Shown here piece after piece: positions 10,815-18,920 of a DNA stretch of 64,000 nucleotides. The position numbers and the translations under genes are program-made. Position 1 is the stretch's first letter; every line of letters begins with the position of its first letter. The notes under the pieces are model-generated. The model was not told where the DNA came from. It made no database searches and saw only the letters and a list, made by a program, of their open reading frames with translations. The stretch is taken from positions 434,001 through 498,000 of the forward strand of contig NZ_LMFO01000001.1 of the NCBI RefSeq assembly GCF_001426865.1. The letters are read 5' to 3'. This stretch comes from Paenibacillus sp. Root52. Its GTDB lineage: Bacteria; Bacillota; Bacilli; Paenibacillales; Paenibacillaceae.

Positions 10815-12050
10815 TTATATCGTTTTCATTTTATTGCTCAATTTAATTGCAGAGATTAGACAAAGGAATCCGATCACATAAGTAGTGACATTTAAGATCA
10901 ACGAAGCAGAGTAGGAACTTGTTTGATCAAAGATGGAACCGTGTACATATACGGAAATCGCGTTTGAAAATGCGCCGAACATGAGAATAATGGAGAGAAT
11001 CTGACTGTAATCTTTCGTTCCAAAAGATCCTCGAATTAACAAAGGAATTGCAGTTAGTACGATTGCTTGTCCCATACCGCTAAAGAATCCAGAACCATTT
11101 AGGAATAGTGTGTCGTTGAACACTCCTGTACTATACCATCCAGAAGCTCCAACAATCGTAAAGATAAGCAGAACAACCGTGGGTTTAACATGGTCTAGCA
11201 TGAAACCCATCAACAATTTGCCTGCTGCAGCTCCAATGAGAAGGGCAGACATTACACTTGCGCCCACTTGTAAGCTGAAGTTAAGACTTTGAATTAGTGC
11301 CGGGACATGCTGTGCCAAGGATCCTGCGGATTGGAAACAAATAATGGCTATGATAAAACAGTAGAACATGGGCGTACGAATTGCATCTTTCATCGTGAAC
11401 CCTTTCAAGACGGCAGCTTGTGGTGCTTGACCCGATGCAGTGGTTGCAACAGTGCTCTCTGCACCATATGGAAGCATCCCATTTTCCGGTTTGAATTTCA
11501 TAAGAAGAGCAACCGGTAAAAGCACAACAAGGCAGATCACACCAACGATGATGTATGTGGTTCTCCAGCCATATTCCAGAATGAAGTGGCTGATCAACGG
11601 ATTAAAGAACGAGCCGCCTACCGCGGTTAACGCACCTGTGATACCGAATAACATCCCCAATTTCTTTTCGAACCAGTTTCCGAGCAAAATAGGAATGGAT
11701 ATCACGATGGATATATTCTGAACGACACCTAAGATCACCTTGATACCATAGAACGGACCGATGGTCTGAATGAAAGAGCAAGCAATGAAGCAGAGTCCGG
11801 TTAGTCCAAAGGAGAGGCTGAGTAAAAGTTTAGTGTTGATCCTCTTAAAAACCGTACCCGCAAATAATAATGATACGGCACCTGCAATACCATTGAAAGT
11901 AGCATTGAGAGCGATTTCAGCACGTGTCAAATTTAAGTCCTCGCTCATTCCGCCCCAAAATAAACCAGCGGTGTTGATGGTTAAGCCAAAACCAACAAAC
12001 GAGATAATGCAGCAACCGATAAAAATAATCCAAGCGTAATGAAGTTTCAT
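10815..12050 (-). CDS. MFS transporter, oxalate/formate-antiporter-like
   Basis: This is a 12-helix major facilitator superfamily transporter of 411 residues, resembling the OFA or monocarboxylate group. The first helix contains YAWIIFIGCCIISF. The motif-A-like loop between helices 2 and 3 is short (FKRINTKLLL). The central loop is around residues 190-215. The frame can extend eight codons upstream to 12074, but AGGGGGAAAAG lies exactly inside that extension, so ATG at 12050 is the better start. It is first in a minus-strand operon with the CocE-like hydrolase and ROK kinase. It diverges from an IclR regulator across a region with three candidate operator copies, which suggests substrate-controlled import. 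Confidence 0.9.
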   Translation of the reverse strand: MKLHYAWIIFIGCCIISFVGFGLTINTAGLFWGGMSEDLNLTRAEIALNATFNGIAGAVSLLFAGTVFKRINTKLLLSLSFGLTGLCFIACSFIQTIGPFYGIKVILGVVQNISIVISIPILLGNWFEKKLGMLFGITGALTAVGGSFFNPLISHFILEYGWRTTYIIVGVICLVVLLPVALLMKFKPENGMLPYGAESTVATTASGQAPQAAVLKGFTMKDAIRTPMFYCFIIAIICFQSAGSLAQHVPALIQSLNFSLQVGASVMSALLIGAAAGKLLMGFMLDHVKPTVVLLIFTIVGASGWYSTGVFNDTLFLNGSGFFSGMGQAIVLTAIPLLIRGSFGTKDYSQILSIILMFGAFSNAISVYVHGSIFDQTSSYSASLILNVTTYVIGFLCLISAIKLSNKMKTI

Positions 12051-12086
12051 ACTTTTCCCCCTGATGTTATTCATCCGTCGATGATC

Positions 12087-12150
12087 ATTCCACTATACGG
12101 AACGTCATTCCACTATTTTGGAATAAAAAAATCATTCCGAATAGTGGAAT
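12087..12150. promoter_or_regulatory. Cluster of three candidate IclR operators
   Basis: Three related inverted repeats lie in the divergent region. Site 1 (12087-12103) is ATTCCACTATACGGAAC. Site 2 (12107-12124) is ATTCCACTATTTTGGAAT. Site 3 (12134-12150) is ATTCCGAATAGTGGAAT, whose reverse complement is almost the same as site 1. All share TTCC and GGAA arms around a 7-8 base A+T-rich centre, the form of known IclR-family operators. Placement between the MFS gene (-) and the iclR gene (+) fits control of both. Confidence 0.72.
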
Positions 12151-12252
12151 GTTATTCTTGAATGTGGAACGGATGTGTTATATGATTGGAATCATAGCAC
12201 ACGCTTACATTATAATCAAGATAGGATCGTAAATGAAGAAGGGTGCAATTTA

Positions 12253-13029
12253 ATGACAAACAAATCAAACGTAACTTTAAAAACATTAACGATTATGAAG
12301 GCTTTTATTGATCAACAGGCAGTATGGGGTGTTAATGATCTAGCGCGTTATTTAAATAGCCCACCTAGTTCCATTCACCGCATCTTGAAGACATTAAGAG
12401 AAGAGAACATTTTACACATCATTCCGGAGACCAATAAATATACGATTGGAAACGAGTGGGTTAGGCTTTCTTCCTTTATCAGCGCTAACTTCGGATTAAA
12501 ATCCGTGGCTGAACCCTATCTGAAGAAGTTATCTCAAGACGTCGGACAATCGGTATATTTGGCACAGTACCAGGAGCAATATCGGAAGTTATCCTTTATT
12601 CTGGGCATTCATAGCTCCAATATACTTCAATACCGTTTAGAATTAGGTGTTCTTCAACCGATTCATATTGGTGCGAGTGGAAAGGCGATTTTGGCCTTTT
12701 TGTCCGATGAGAAGATTGGAGAGGTTCTTGAACAAGAAGAAGTTCAACCCACGGATGTACAGCATATCTGGTCTGATGTGGAGAAAATAAGAAGTGTGGG
12801 ATTTTCATATACCTTCAGTGAACGCAAGAATGAATCTATCGGTTTCGGTGCACCTATATTTGATGCAACGAATCAGGTTGTGGGGAGTATCATCTGTGCC
12901 ATTCCACTGAGCCTCTATAAGGAGGAAAATAAACAAGGAACCATTGATAAAATCTTAGAGACCGCTAGAGAAATCTCTTACCACCTTGGTTTGAATCACC
13001 CTTCTGGAGCTGCTAAACAGGATAAATAA
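12253..13029 (+). CDS. IclR-family transcriptional regulator
   Basis: This is a 258-residue regulator with the two IclR domains. The N-terminal winged helix-turn-helix is visible as WGVNDLARYLNSPPSSIHRI followed by LKTLREENILH. The C-terminal effector domain covers about residues 80-250, with GASGKAILAFL near residue 145. The frame is open upstream to 12175, but the first residues of IclR proteins start just before the HTH, so ATG 12253 was chosen; its ribosome site (AAGGGTG) is moderate. It diverges from the MFS-hydrolase-kinase operon and probably represses or activates it in response to the imported compound, binding the three repeats at 12087-12150. A strong terminator follows. Confidence 0.92.
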   Translation: MTNKSNVTLKTLTIMKAFIDQQAVWGVNDLARYLNSPPSSIHRILKTLREENILHIIPETNKYTIGNEWVRLSSFISANFGLKSVAEPYLKKLSQDVGQSVYLAQYQEQYRKLSFILGIHSSNILQYRLELGVLQPIHIGASGKAILAFLSDEKIGEVLEQEEVQPTDVQHIWSDVEKIRSVGFSYTFSERKNESIGFGAPIFDATNQVVGSIICAIPLSLYKEENKQGTIDKILETAREISYHLGLNHPSGAAKQDK

Positions 13030-13090
13030 CTTATAAATTTTGGGATACGGTATCTTACCAAGTATTTAACCTAGAATCTAACTGGTGCAA

Positions 13091-13128
13091 AAAAGGAGCA
13101 ATCTGCTAGCCAGCAGACTGCTCCTTTT
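13091..13128. terminator. Bidirectional terminator between iclR and hxlR genes
   Basis: A 17-base stem pairs AAAAGGAGCAATCTGCT (13091-13107) with AGCAGACTGCTCCTTTT (13112-13128), with one mismatch and a four-base loop. A- and T-runs at the two ends suit two convergent genes. Confidence 0.9.
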
Positions 13129-13203
13129 CACTTTGCATTTTAACTGTTACTAATGTCTAGAGAGCAAGTACATATTTTTAAAGTATTGGGAGCAGTTTGG
13201 CAA

Positions 13204-13551
13204 TTACGCCTGATCTAAATCTGAGTTTTGTAAGTAATTCGTTCCCCAATTCTGCAATTCCATTAGGATCGGCACCAAACTTCTGCCCGTATCTGTTAGC
13301 ATATATTCAACTTTAGGTGGAACCTCAGGATGGATGATCCGGCGGATCAGACGATCTTCCTCAAGCTCACGCAATTGTCGTGTTAGTGTTCGAGGGGTAA
13401 TGGTTGAAAGTGTTTTTTGAAGTTCATTAAATCGTTTCGACTTATCGGAGATCAAGTGATACAAGATCAAAATTTTCCATTTACCTCCGATTAAATTAAT
13501 ACTAGCCTCGACTGGACATCGGTCATCAGAAGCGTCAACGTGATGTTTCAT
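13204..13551 (-). CDS. HxlR-family winged-helix regulator
   Basis: This is a 115-residue DNA-binding protein. The N-terminal RCPVEASINLIGGKWKILIL is the family hallmark: a conserved Cys near residue 12 followed by the KW-containing first helix. The recognition helix lies in TITPRTLTRQLRELEEDRL and the beta-wing in IIHPEVPPKVEYMLTDTGRSL. Members with this single N-terminal Cys often sense reactive electrophiles or oxidants. It diverges from the NmrA-like oxidoreductase gene and probably controls it. An AAGGAGGG site precedes the ATG, and a perfect inverted repeat covers the ribosome-site region. Redox sensing is inferred, not shown. Confidence 0.92.
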   Translation of the reverse strand: MKHHVDASDDRCPVEASINLIGGKWKILILYHLISDKSKRFNELQKTLSTITPRTLTRQLRELEEDRLIRRIIHPEVPPKVEYMLTDTGRSLVPILMELQNWGTNYLQNSDLDQA

Positions 13552-13562
13552 TTCGTCCCTCC

Positions 13563-13586
13563 TTAAGTATCTTATGGGATACTTAA
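13563..13586. promoter_or_regulatory. Candidate HxlR operator
   Basis: Perfect 9-base arms TTAAGTATC (13563-13571) and GATACTTAA (13578-13586) surround six bases. They lie immediately upstream of the hxlR-type gene, overlapping the edge of its ribosome site, in the region divergent from the NmrA-like gene. This is where an autoregulatory site would be expected. Confidence 0.6.
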
Positions 13587-13695
13587 TATCTCAAATGTGC
13601 GTACTTATGCGTTCTAATCTGATTTGCTATATTGATAGTATCATTAGAAAGTCTAATGGTTCAATCTAATTTGACCACAAAGGGGACTCACCATA

Positions 13696-14580
13696 ATGAA
13701 ACAAGATCATCTTTATTTAGTATATGGCGCATCGGGAGCACAAGGCGGAGCGGTAGCGAATCGTTTACTCGCAAGTGGCAAGAAGGTAAGATGCATTACA
13801 CGTAACCCTGAAGCAGCAGATCTGCTACAGAGTAAAGGGATTGAAGCTGTAGTAGGCGACATGTCGGATACTAAAGTTCTGGCTCAGGCTCATGAAGGCG
13901 TGGATCGTGTGTTCTTAAACATTCCGGTTGAGTTTGATACAGTCAAAGTCCAAATGTATATAGATCATGCCATCGAAGCAGCGGTTAACGCAAAAGTAGA
14001 ATTACTTGTTGTAAACACCGGAGGATTTGTCCCTCAACATGATATAACGAATACATTAGCCGTAGAACTTAATCGGCAATTAATTGAAGATGTTAAGAAA
14101 AGTGGGCTGCCTTACATCATTGTAGAGCCTATCGTTTATCTGGAGAACTTCATGATCCCTGGCGTGCTAAACGAAGGAGTATTGGCTTATCCCGTACCTG
14201 CAGATCAAAAAATAAGCTGGATTAGCTTAGATGATGCTGCGCAGTATCATGTGTATGCATTGACTCATCCTGAATTAGCGGGAAGCATTTACGCTGCTCC
14301 GGGTCTCAAAGGCTACACAGGGAATGAAATTGCAGCGAAATTTAGCGAAGTGCTTGGTCAAGAGATTCAATTTGTTTCCTTGCCTTTTGAACACTTTGAG
14401 GCAGCGATTAGTCCGATGTTAGGATCACAAAATGCAGAAGGACTGAAGGGGCTTTATCAATGGATAAGCAGCAATATTGACAAGCTTCCTACCTTTAACG
14501 AAGTAGATGAAAACCTACAAAACAATGTGAACCTTTCCACTATATCGGACTGGATTCGTGTTTCCTTTTTGAATAATTAG
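13696..14580 (+). CDS. NmrA-like NAD(P)-binding oxidoreductase
   Basis: This is a 294-residue atypical short-chain dehydrogenase of the NmrA / quinone-reductase-2 type. The Rossmann nucleotide loop is LVYGASGAQGGAVANRLL near the N-terminus, followed by CITRNPEA, which probably contacts the NADP phosphate. The usual Tyr-x-x-x-Lys pair is not evident, as in NmrA relatives that bind nucleotide without classic catalysis. It diverges from the HxlR regulator, an arrangement common for QorB/YtfG-type quinone or electrophile responses. A long terminator follows. The substrate is unknown. Confidence 0.88.
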   Translation: MKQDHLYLVYGASGAQGGAVANRLLASGKKVRCITRNPEAADLLQSKGIEAVVGDMSDTKVLAQAHEGVDRVFLNIPVEFDTVKVQMYIDHAIEAAVNAKVELLVVNTGGFVPQHDITNTLAVELNRQLIEDVKKSGLPYIIVEPIVYLENFMIPGVLNEGVLAYPVPADQKISWISLDDAAQYHVYALTHPELAGSIYAAPGLKGYTGNEIAAKFSEVLGQEIQFVSLPFEHFEAAISPMLGSQNAEGLKGLYQWISSNIDKLPTFNEVDENLQNNVNLSTISDWIRVSFLNN

Positions 14581-14607
14581 TAATAGTGATTGAAACGAAA
14601 TAAGATT

Positions 14608-14681
14608 GACCTGCTTGTAGATCACATAGTCATGCTTGAATTAGCGTGGTTTATGATGATGTACGAGTGGGTCTTTTTTTT
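14608..14681 (+). terminator. Long terminator hairpin after the NmrA-like gene
   Basis: GACCTGCTTGTA (from 14608) pairs with TACGAGTGGGTC (14662-14673) using G-U pairs. Inside it CATAGTCATGC pairs imperfectly with GCGTGGTTTATG. Eight T residues follow. Confidence 0.8.
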
Positions 14682-14784
14682 AGCAGATGAATCTACCTTG
14701 TCAGTGAAATCATCCGAACTTTCGAATTAATGAACAGTTTGAATAGGTGTGTTGTCTAATCGACGGATCAAGAACAATTAACGA

Positions 14785-14812
14785 TTGAACCAAATTCAAA
14801 TTTGATTATGAT
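14785..14812 (+). promoter_or_regulatory. Candidate sigma-A promoter upstream of the MFS gene
   Basis: TTGAAC (14785-14790) and TATGAT (14807-14812) are separated by 16 bases. A palindrome TTGATTAATCAA lies ten bases downstream and could be a repressor site. It would give an untranslated leader of about 430 bases. Confidence 0.4.
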
Positions 14813-15092
14813 ATACATATGTTGATTAATCAAACAAGATTGATTATTAGTTAAATGAGGAAGAGTACTTTTGAGTCAAATGATGAGTGTTCGGTATTCA
14901 TGAAATGCTTCTGGGGTATATCATGATATCAGTTATAGGTATTTGAAATATAAGAAATTTTTCATAAAATAGAGATAAAGGAGGAACGTTATTCGGCTGT
15001 ACAGCAACGAATTCATAACAAGATACTTCAATCATACATGCTGATCACTTTGTTTAGTTTTGAAGGTTGATGTCTCTTATAATGAGTACTTT

Positions 15093-15137
15093 AGCTGGGG
15101 GAGAGGAACTCAGCTCGGTTTTGAGCTGCCATTTTTG
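15093..15137 (+). promoter_or_regulatory. Candidate transcription attenuator in the MFS leader
   Basis: CAGCTC (15111-15116) pairs with GAGCTG (15123-15128), followed by CC and a T-run, which looks like an intrinsic terminator. An upstream AGCTG (15093-15097) can pair with CAGCT (15111-15115) instead, giving a mutually exclusive anti-terminator. A short frame (ATG 15082 to TGA near 15137) crosses the hairpins. Confidence 0.4.
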
Positions 15138-15248
15138 AAAACAATTGAAATGTTACAAATTATTTTCATGATATTTCACCGTTTTGGATAGAAAGGTTGG
15201 CTTATTGCCTGAATTAACAACTTAACAATAACGACAGGAGAGGTTTTT

Positions 15249-16427
15249 TTGCTTAAAAATAATAAATTATTAATATTCATACTTACCGTAGGTGTTTTTG
15301 GGATACTGAACACGGAAATGGGGGTGATAGGGATATTACCTACCATTGCTGAGAACTTTGGTGTAAGTGTTACCCAAGCTGGCTTGCTTGTAAGCTTATT
15401 TGCACTAGGTATTGCTGTCTCGGGACCTATTCTACCGTTAGTATTCTCGGGTATGAACCGCAGAAACGTGATGTTACTTGTATTAGGTATTTTCGTGATT
15501 GGAAATGTAGTGTCTGTATTCACTTCTAGCTTCACATTGTTGCTGATCGCCCGGATTATCCCGGCTCTATTTCACCCAATCTATATGTCACTGGCGTTTA
15601 CCGTTGCAGGATCATCTGTAAGTCAAGAAGAAGCACCAAAAGCGGTAGCCAAAGTATTTATTGGCGTTTCAGCCGGCATGGTAGCTGGTGTACCTATCGT
15701 AAGTTTTATTGATACAGCGTTCTCTTATGAAATGGCCATGACGTTTATCGCAGTCGTAAATATTATTGTGTTTGTGGCCACATTGATATTTGTACCTTCT
15801 ATGCCTGTGAAGGAAAAACAATCGTATGGTTCTCAATTCTCGGTGCTGAGAAGACCAGTATTGTGGGTTTCGATGTTCGCGGTGTTGTCGCTAAATGCAT
15901 CTGTATTTGGAGTGTACAGTTATGTATCCGAATATTTATACACAGTGACTCAGATGACGCCACAATGGACTAGCACAACGCTGTTACTATTTGGTGGCGC
16001 TAATATGCTGGGGAATATTATTGCAGGTAAAGTACTGACGGATTATCCCGCCAAGTCAATTTTGTTGTTCCCCCTCTTGTTAGGTGTAGTTTACATCGTG
16101 CTTTTCACGATTGGTGAGTATCAAGTACCTGTAATGCTGCTGACCATTGTATGGGGAATCTTGGCTGGAGGAATTATGGCGAATGTGAATCAATACCTGA
16201 TCTCATCCGTGGCGCTTGAGGCACCTGACTTTGCGAATGGATTATTTGTAACATCATGTAATGTGGGCACCACTGTGGGATCAGCTCTTGGTGGCGTGTT
16301 AATCTCCACGGTGGGTGTTAAATACGTCATATTGGTCGGTATCCTGAGCGTTGTATTAGGTTTGGCTATGATTGTAATTAGAAGTACCTTGAAGAGCTCG
16401 GCCGCGCAAACATCGGCTTCCATATAA
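15249..16427 (+). CDS. MFS drug-efflux transporter, DHA1 (AraJ/YdhP-like)
   Basis: This is a 392-residue, 12-helix major facilitator of the DHA1 family, resembling AraJ, YdhP and other sugar or drug efflux proteins. Helix 1 contains NTEMGVIGILPTIAENFGVS, the family hallmark of an acidic residue in the first helix. Motif A is degenerate (LVFSGMNRRNVML). Motif C is visible around FIGVSAGMVAGVPIVSFI. The start is TTG 15249, preceded by AGGAGAGG at good spacing. The gene is convergent with the lysR-type gene and stands as its own transcript behind an unusually long leader. Export of a toxic compound is the most likely role; the substrate is unknown. Confidence 0.9.
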   Translation: MLKNNKLLIFILTVGVFGILNTEMGVIGILPTIAENFGVSVTQAGLLVSLFALGIAVSGPILPLVFSGMNRRNVMLLVLGIFVIGNVVSVFTSSFTLLLIARIIPALFHPIYMSLAFTVAGSSVSQEEAPKAVAKVFIGVSAGMVAGVPIVSFIDTAFSYEMAMTFIAVVNIIVFVATLIFVPSMPVKEKQSYGSQFSVLRRPVLWVSMFAVLSLNASVFGVYSYVSEYLYTVTQMTPQWTSTTLLLFGGANMLGNIIAGKVLTDYPAKSILLFPLLLGVVYIVLFTIGEYQVPVMLLTIVWGILAGGIMANVNQYLISSVALEAPDFANGLFVTSCNVGTTVGSALGGVLISTVGVKYVILVGILSVVLGLAMIVIRSTLKSSAAQTSASI

Positions 16428-16432
16428 CAGTG

Positions 16433-16470
16433 AACCACCTCGCCTTCACGCGAGTTCTGACGGGGTGGTT
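16433..16470. terminator. Hairpin between convergent MFS and lysR-type genes
   Basis: AACCACC (16433-16439) and GGTGGTT (16464-16470) form a perfect outer stem with further partial pairing inside. No long T-run follows, so it is a weak candidate. Confidence 0.5.
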
Positions 16471-16490
16471 GTTCTACGTTGTGCTGCGCA

Positions 16491-17387
16491 TTAAGATTCG
16501 GAGAAGCTTGACTGAATTTCTTCCAGAAATTGTTCAGCGGCAGCAGAGAATAGTTGATGTTTTTTCCACACAATATTTAAACCAGATTCAAGCTTCGGCG
16601 TTAACGGTCTAAAGCATAGATTACTGTCGGAAGAGGTGTTCACAATCTTATGTAGTGTTATGGCATAACCGACACCTTCTTCAACCATAATCGCTGCATT
16701 ATACGCAAGATTAAACGTGGTGACCACAATCAGCTTATCGAAATGTTCACCAAACCAGTTACGAAATTCATTGGTGGTAAAGGTCTGTTTCATCGCCTGA
16801 CGCGAGCAGATGAGAGGCAGATCCAGTAGGTCTTCCACTTGGATACTCGATTTCTCAGCCAGAGGGCTGTCTTTTCTCATGACTACACCCCAGACATCCT
16901 TGGCCGGAATATTGACGTAATTGTATTTAGATAGATCAGCCGGTTGAATTAAGATTCCAAAGTCGATTAAACCTTTATCTAGTCTCTCGGTAACATCTTC
17001 TTCATTTCCGCTATAGAGATGGTATCGAATCTCGGGATAGGATGCTTGTATCTTTCGCACGATCCGGGCAATCTGCTTCATTGCATCAGTCTCACCGCCG
17101 CCAATATAGACGTCTCCACGAATTGTTTCTTCCATGGAATGAAATTCGGACTCCAGCTTTTCCATCATTTCGACGATTTCTTCGGCTCTTTTGCGGAGTA
17201 GCTGCCCCTCCTCAGTAAGAAGGATACTGTGACTACTTCTGACAAAGAGTTTCTTTCCCAGTTGTAGCTCAAGCTCCTTGATCTGTCTGGAGAGTGTAGG
17301 CTGTGTCAGGTGAAGCAGTGTCGCTGCCTTAGTCATATTGCCTTCTCTAGCGATGGCTAGAAAATAGCGTAGTACTCGAATGTCCAT
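16491..17387 (-). CDS. LysR-family transcriptional regulator
   Basis: This is a 298-residue LysR-type regulator. The N-terminal winged helix-turn-helix contains LAIAREGNMTKAATLLHLTQ and continues into PTLSRQIKELE. The C-terminal periplasmic-binding-fold effector domain runs from about residue 90 to 290. The frame is open to 17417, but AAAGGAG lies 7 bases before the ATG at 17387, which also begins the canonical MDIRVLRYF. It diverges from the aldo/keto reductase gene at 17664, the normal arrangement for a LysR regulator and its target. The effector is unknown. Confidence 0.93.
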   Translation of the reverse strand: MDIRVLRYFLAIAREGNMTKAATLLHLTQPTLSRQIKELELQLGKKLFVRSSHSILLTEEGQLLRKRAEEIVEMMEKLESEFHSMEETIRGDVYIGGGETDAMKQIARIVRKIQASYPEIRYHLYSGNEEDVTERLDKGLIDFGILIQPADLSKYNYVNIPAKDVWGVVMRKDSPLAEKSSIQVEDLLDLPLICSRQAMKQTFTTNEFRNWFGEHFDKLIVVTTFNLAYNAAIMVEEGVGYAITLHKIVNTSSDSNLCFRPLTPKLESGLNIVWKKHQLFSAAAEQFLEEIQSSFSES

Positions 17388-17609
17388 AGTGTTCTCCTTT
17401 GGGTGACTTAATGGCATGTACCCAGATTATCTTAACTGGATTTTCTGCGAATACTTCATATCGATAGAGATAATGAACAACTCCAATGGATCTGTTAATA
17501 AATCGACAAATCGCAATGCTTTAACTATTGAATATGAATTTCTAACTTAAATAATAATAGACGTGAGTTGATTAAACAAATGAAATTGAATTCATTCATT
17601 ATAAGTGAC

Positions 17610-17626
17610 GCATCTTAAGTTGATGC
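17610..17626. promoter_or_regulatory. Inverted repeat in the lysR/aldo-keto reductase divergent region
   Basis: GCATC (17610-17614) and GATGC (17622-17626) flank seven bases, about 40 bases before the aldo/keto reductase start. This is a plausible LysR contact or a leader hairpin, with only five-base arms. Confidence 0.3.
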
Positions 17627-17663
17627 AAGCAAGTAAGAATCATCTAGAAAAGGAGAATATACG

Positions 17664-18521
17664 ATGTACAAAGAAACGTTCCAATTATCCAACGGCTTAT
17701 CCATTCCTCAATTAGGGCTCGGGACTTGGTTACTTACTGATGAGCAAGCTCAGCAGGCTGTACATGACGCAATTTCAATCGGGTATCGTCATATTGATAC
17801 AGCTCAGGCATATAACAATGAGACGGGTGTAGGGGAAGGCATTCGTGCCTCTGGTGTCGCAAGAGAAGAGCTATTCATTACAACGAAAATTATAGCTGAA
17901 GCCAAAACCTATGATAAAGCTATGCATTCAATCGATGAATCCTTAGCCAAAATGGGACTCGATTACCTTGATCTCATGATTATTCATAGCCCGCAGCCGT
18001 GGAAGGAATTCCGTGAACAAAAGCGTTATTTTGATGAGAATAGAGACGTGTGGAGAGCATTAGAGGACGCATATCAAGCAGGCAAAGTAAAAGCGATCGG
18101 CCTCTCTAACTTTCTTCAGGATGATATCGAGAATATTCTTGCCAGCTGTAAGATCAAGCCTATGGTTAACCAAATCTTAGCGCATGTAAGTAACACACCA
18201 CTGGAGCTTATTGAATTCTGTCAGCAACATGACATCCTGGTCGAAGCGTATTCTCCGATTGCCCACGGGGCCGTTCTTCATCATCCAGAGGTCAAAGTCA
18301 TATCTGAAAAGTACGGCGTATCTGTTGCGCAGCTCTGCCTACGTTACTGTATCCAGCTTGGTTTAGTTGTAATCCCGAAGACAGCTAACCCAGATCATAT
18401 GAGAATGAACGTCGAGCTTGATTTTATAATCAGTAATGAGGATATGGAAAATCTTAAACATGTAGCACACATTCAAGACTATGGTGAGCATAGTTACTTC
18501 CCTGTATTCAGTGGGAAATGA
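17664..18521 (+). CDS. Aldo/keto reductase
   Basis: This is a 285-residue NADPH-dependent aldo/keto reductase of the AKR5-like bacterial type. The catalytic tetrad is visible: Asp and Tyr in HIDTAQAYNNE, Lys in FITTKI and His in MIIHSPQP. The cofactor-binding C-terminal stretch reads VVIPKTANPDHMRMN. The length is normal. It probably reduces carbonyl compounds such as methylglyoxal or aromatic aldehydes in the cytoplasm. An AAAGGAG site precedes the ATG. It lies opposite the LysR regulator, its likely controller, and a strong terminator follows, so it appears monocistronic. Confidence 0.94.
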   Translation: MYKETFQLSNGLSIPQLGLGTWLLTDEQAQQAVHDAISIGYRHIDTAQAYNNETGVGEGIRASGVAREELFITTKIIAEAKTYDKAMHSIDESLAKMGLDYLDLMIIHSPQPWKEFREQKRYFDENRDVWRALEDAYQAGKVKAIGLSNFLQDDIENILASCKIKPMVNQILAHVSNTPLELIEFCQQHDILVEAYSPIAHGAVLHHPEVKVISEKYGVSVAQLCLRYCIQLGLVVIPKTANPDHMRMNVELDFIISNEDMENLKHVAHIQDYGEHSYFPVFSGK

Positions 18522-18566
18522 AAGTCGTTTTATTAATTATCGTATACAATAAAAGTGATTATTTCC

Positions 18567-18590
18567 AAGCCGCTACCACGCGGCTTTTTT
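18567..18590 (+). terminator. Terminator after the aldo/keto reductase
   Basis: AAGCCGC (18567-18573) pairs with GCGGCTT (18580-18586) around six bases, and the run of T residues continues to 18590. Confidence 0.92.
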
Positions 18591-18920
18591 GGTTTGAGTC
18601 AGCATTACGACCTGAAATAATTAATATTCAGAATTAATTTTATGTATTATAAACATTTTTGTATAATGAATATGCCACTACAGAATGTAAAAGATGTTTA
18701 TGGTTATAGTGTAATTACACTTATCGTGTTATTTTGGTAGCTGGAGCAGAAGCAACTGTGGATTCGATCATAAACTTCTTCATATGAATTGCGATGAGCG
18801 CGGCATATTTATTGATAAAATTTCATACTGAAATATGAGGGAATACAGTTGTTGCTATACATGTACACAGCATGCTTAAAGTCTTATCTAAAAACCAGTC
18901 AGTAGTAGGGAGAACGTTAA
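18591..18920. other. A+T-rich region upstream of murB
   Basis: No gene is seen. It holds a consensus TATAAT (18662-18667) without a good -35, and the 14-base palindrome at 18708-18721. The remaining 200 bases before murB show no clear structure apart from the AGGGAG ribosome site. Confidence 0.5.
18708..18721. promoter_or_regulatory. Perfect 14-base palindrome AGTGTAATTACACT
   Basis: The palindrome has no spacer and lies about 40 bases after a consensus TATAAT and 200 bases before murB. The size and symmetry suit a dimeric repressor such as a GntR or MarR protein, but the factor cannot be named. Confidence 0.45.

Larger units (their letters stand above)
14682..15248 (+). other. Long 5' region of the MFS gene, no gene seen
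   Basis: This A+T-rich stretch holds a candidate promoter (14785-14812), a 12-base palindrome TTGATTAATCAA (14822-14833) just after it, and a ribosome-site-like AAAGGAGGAACG near 14981 without a usable start codon. It also holds a consensus TATAAT (15078-15083) with no good -35, and the hairpins described at 15093-15137. No intact coding sequence was found. Confidence 0.5.

Noticed and set aside
14981..15050. Small gene after AAAGGAGGAACG in the MFS leader
   Set aside because: The next codon would be ATT and the frame closes after 17 codons with no recognisable content.
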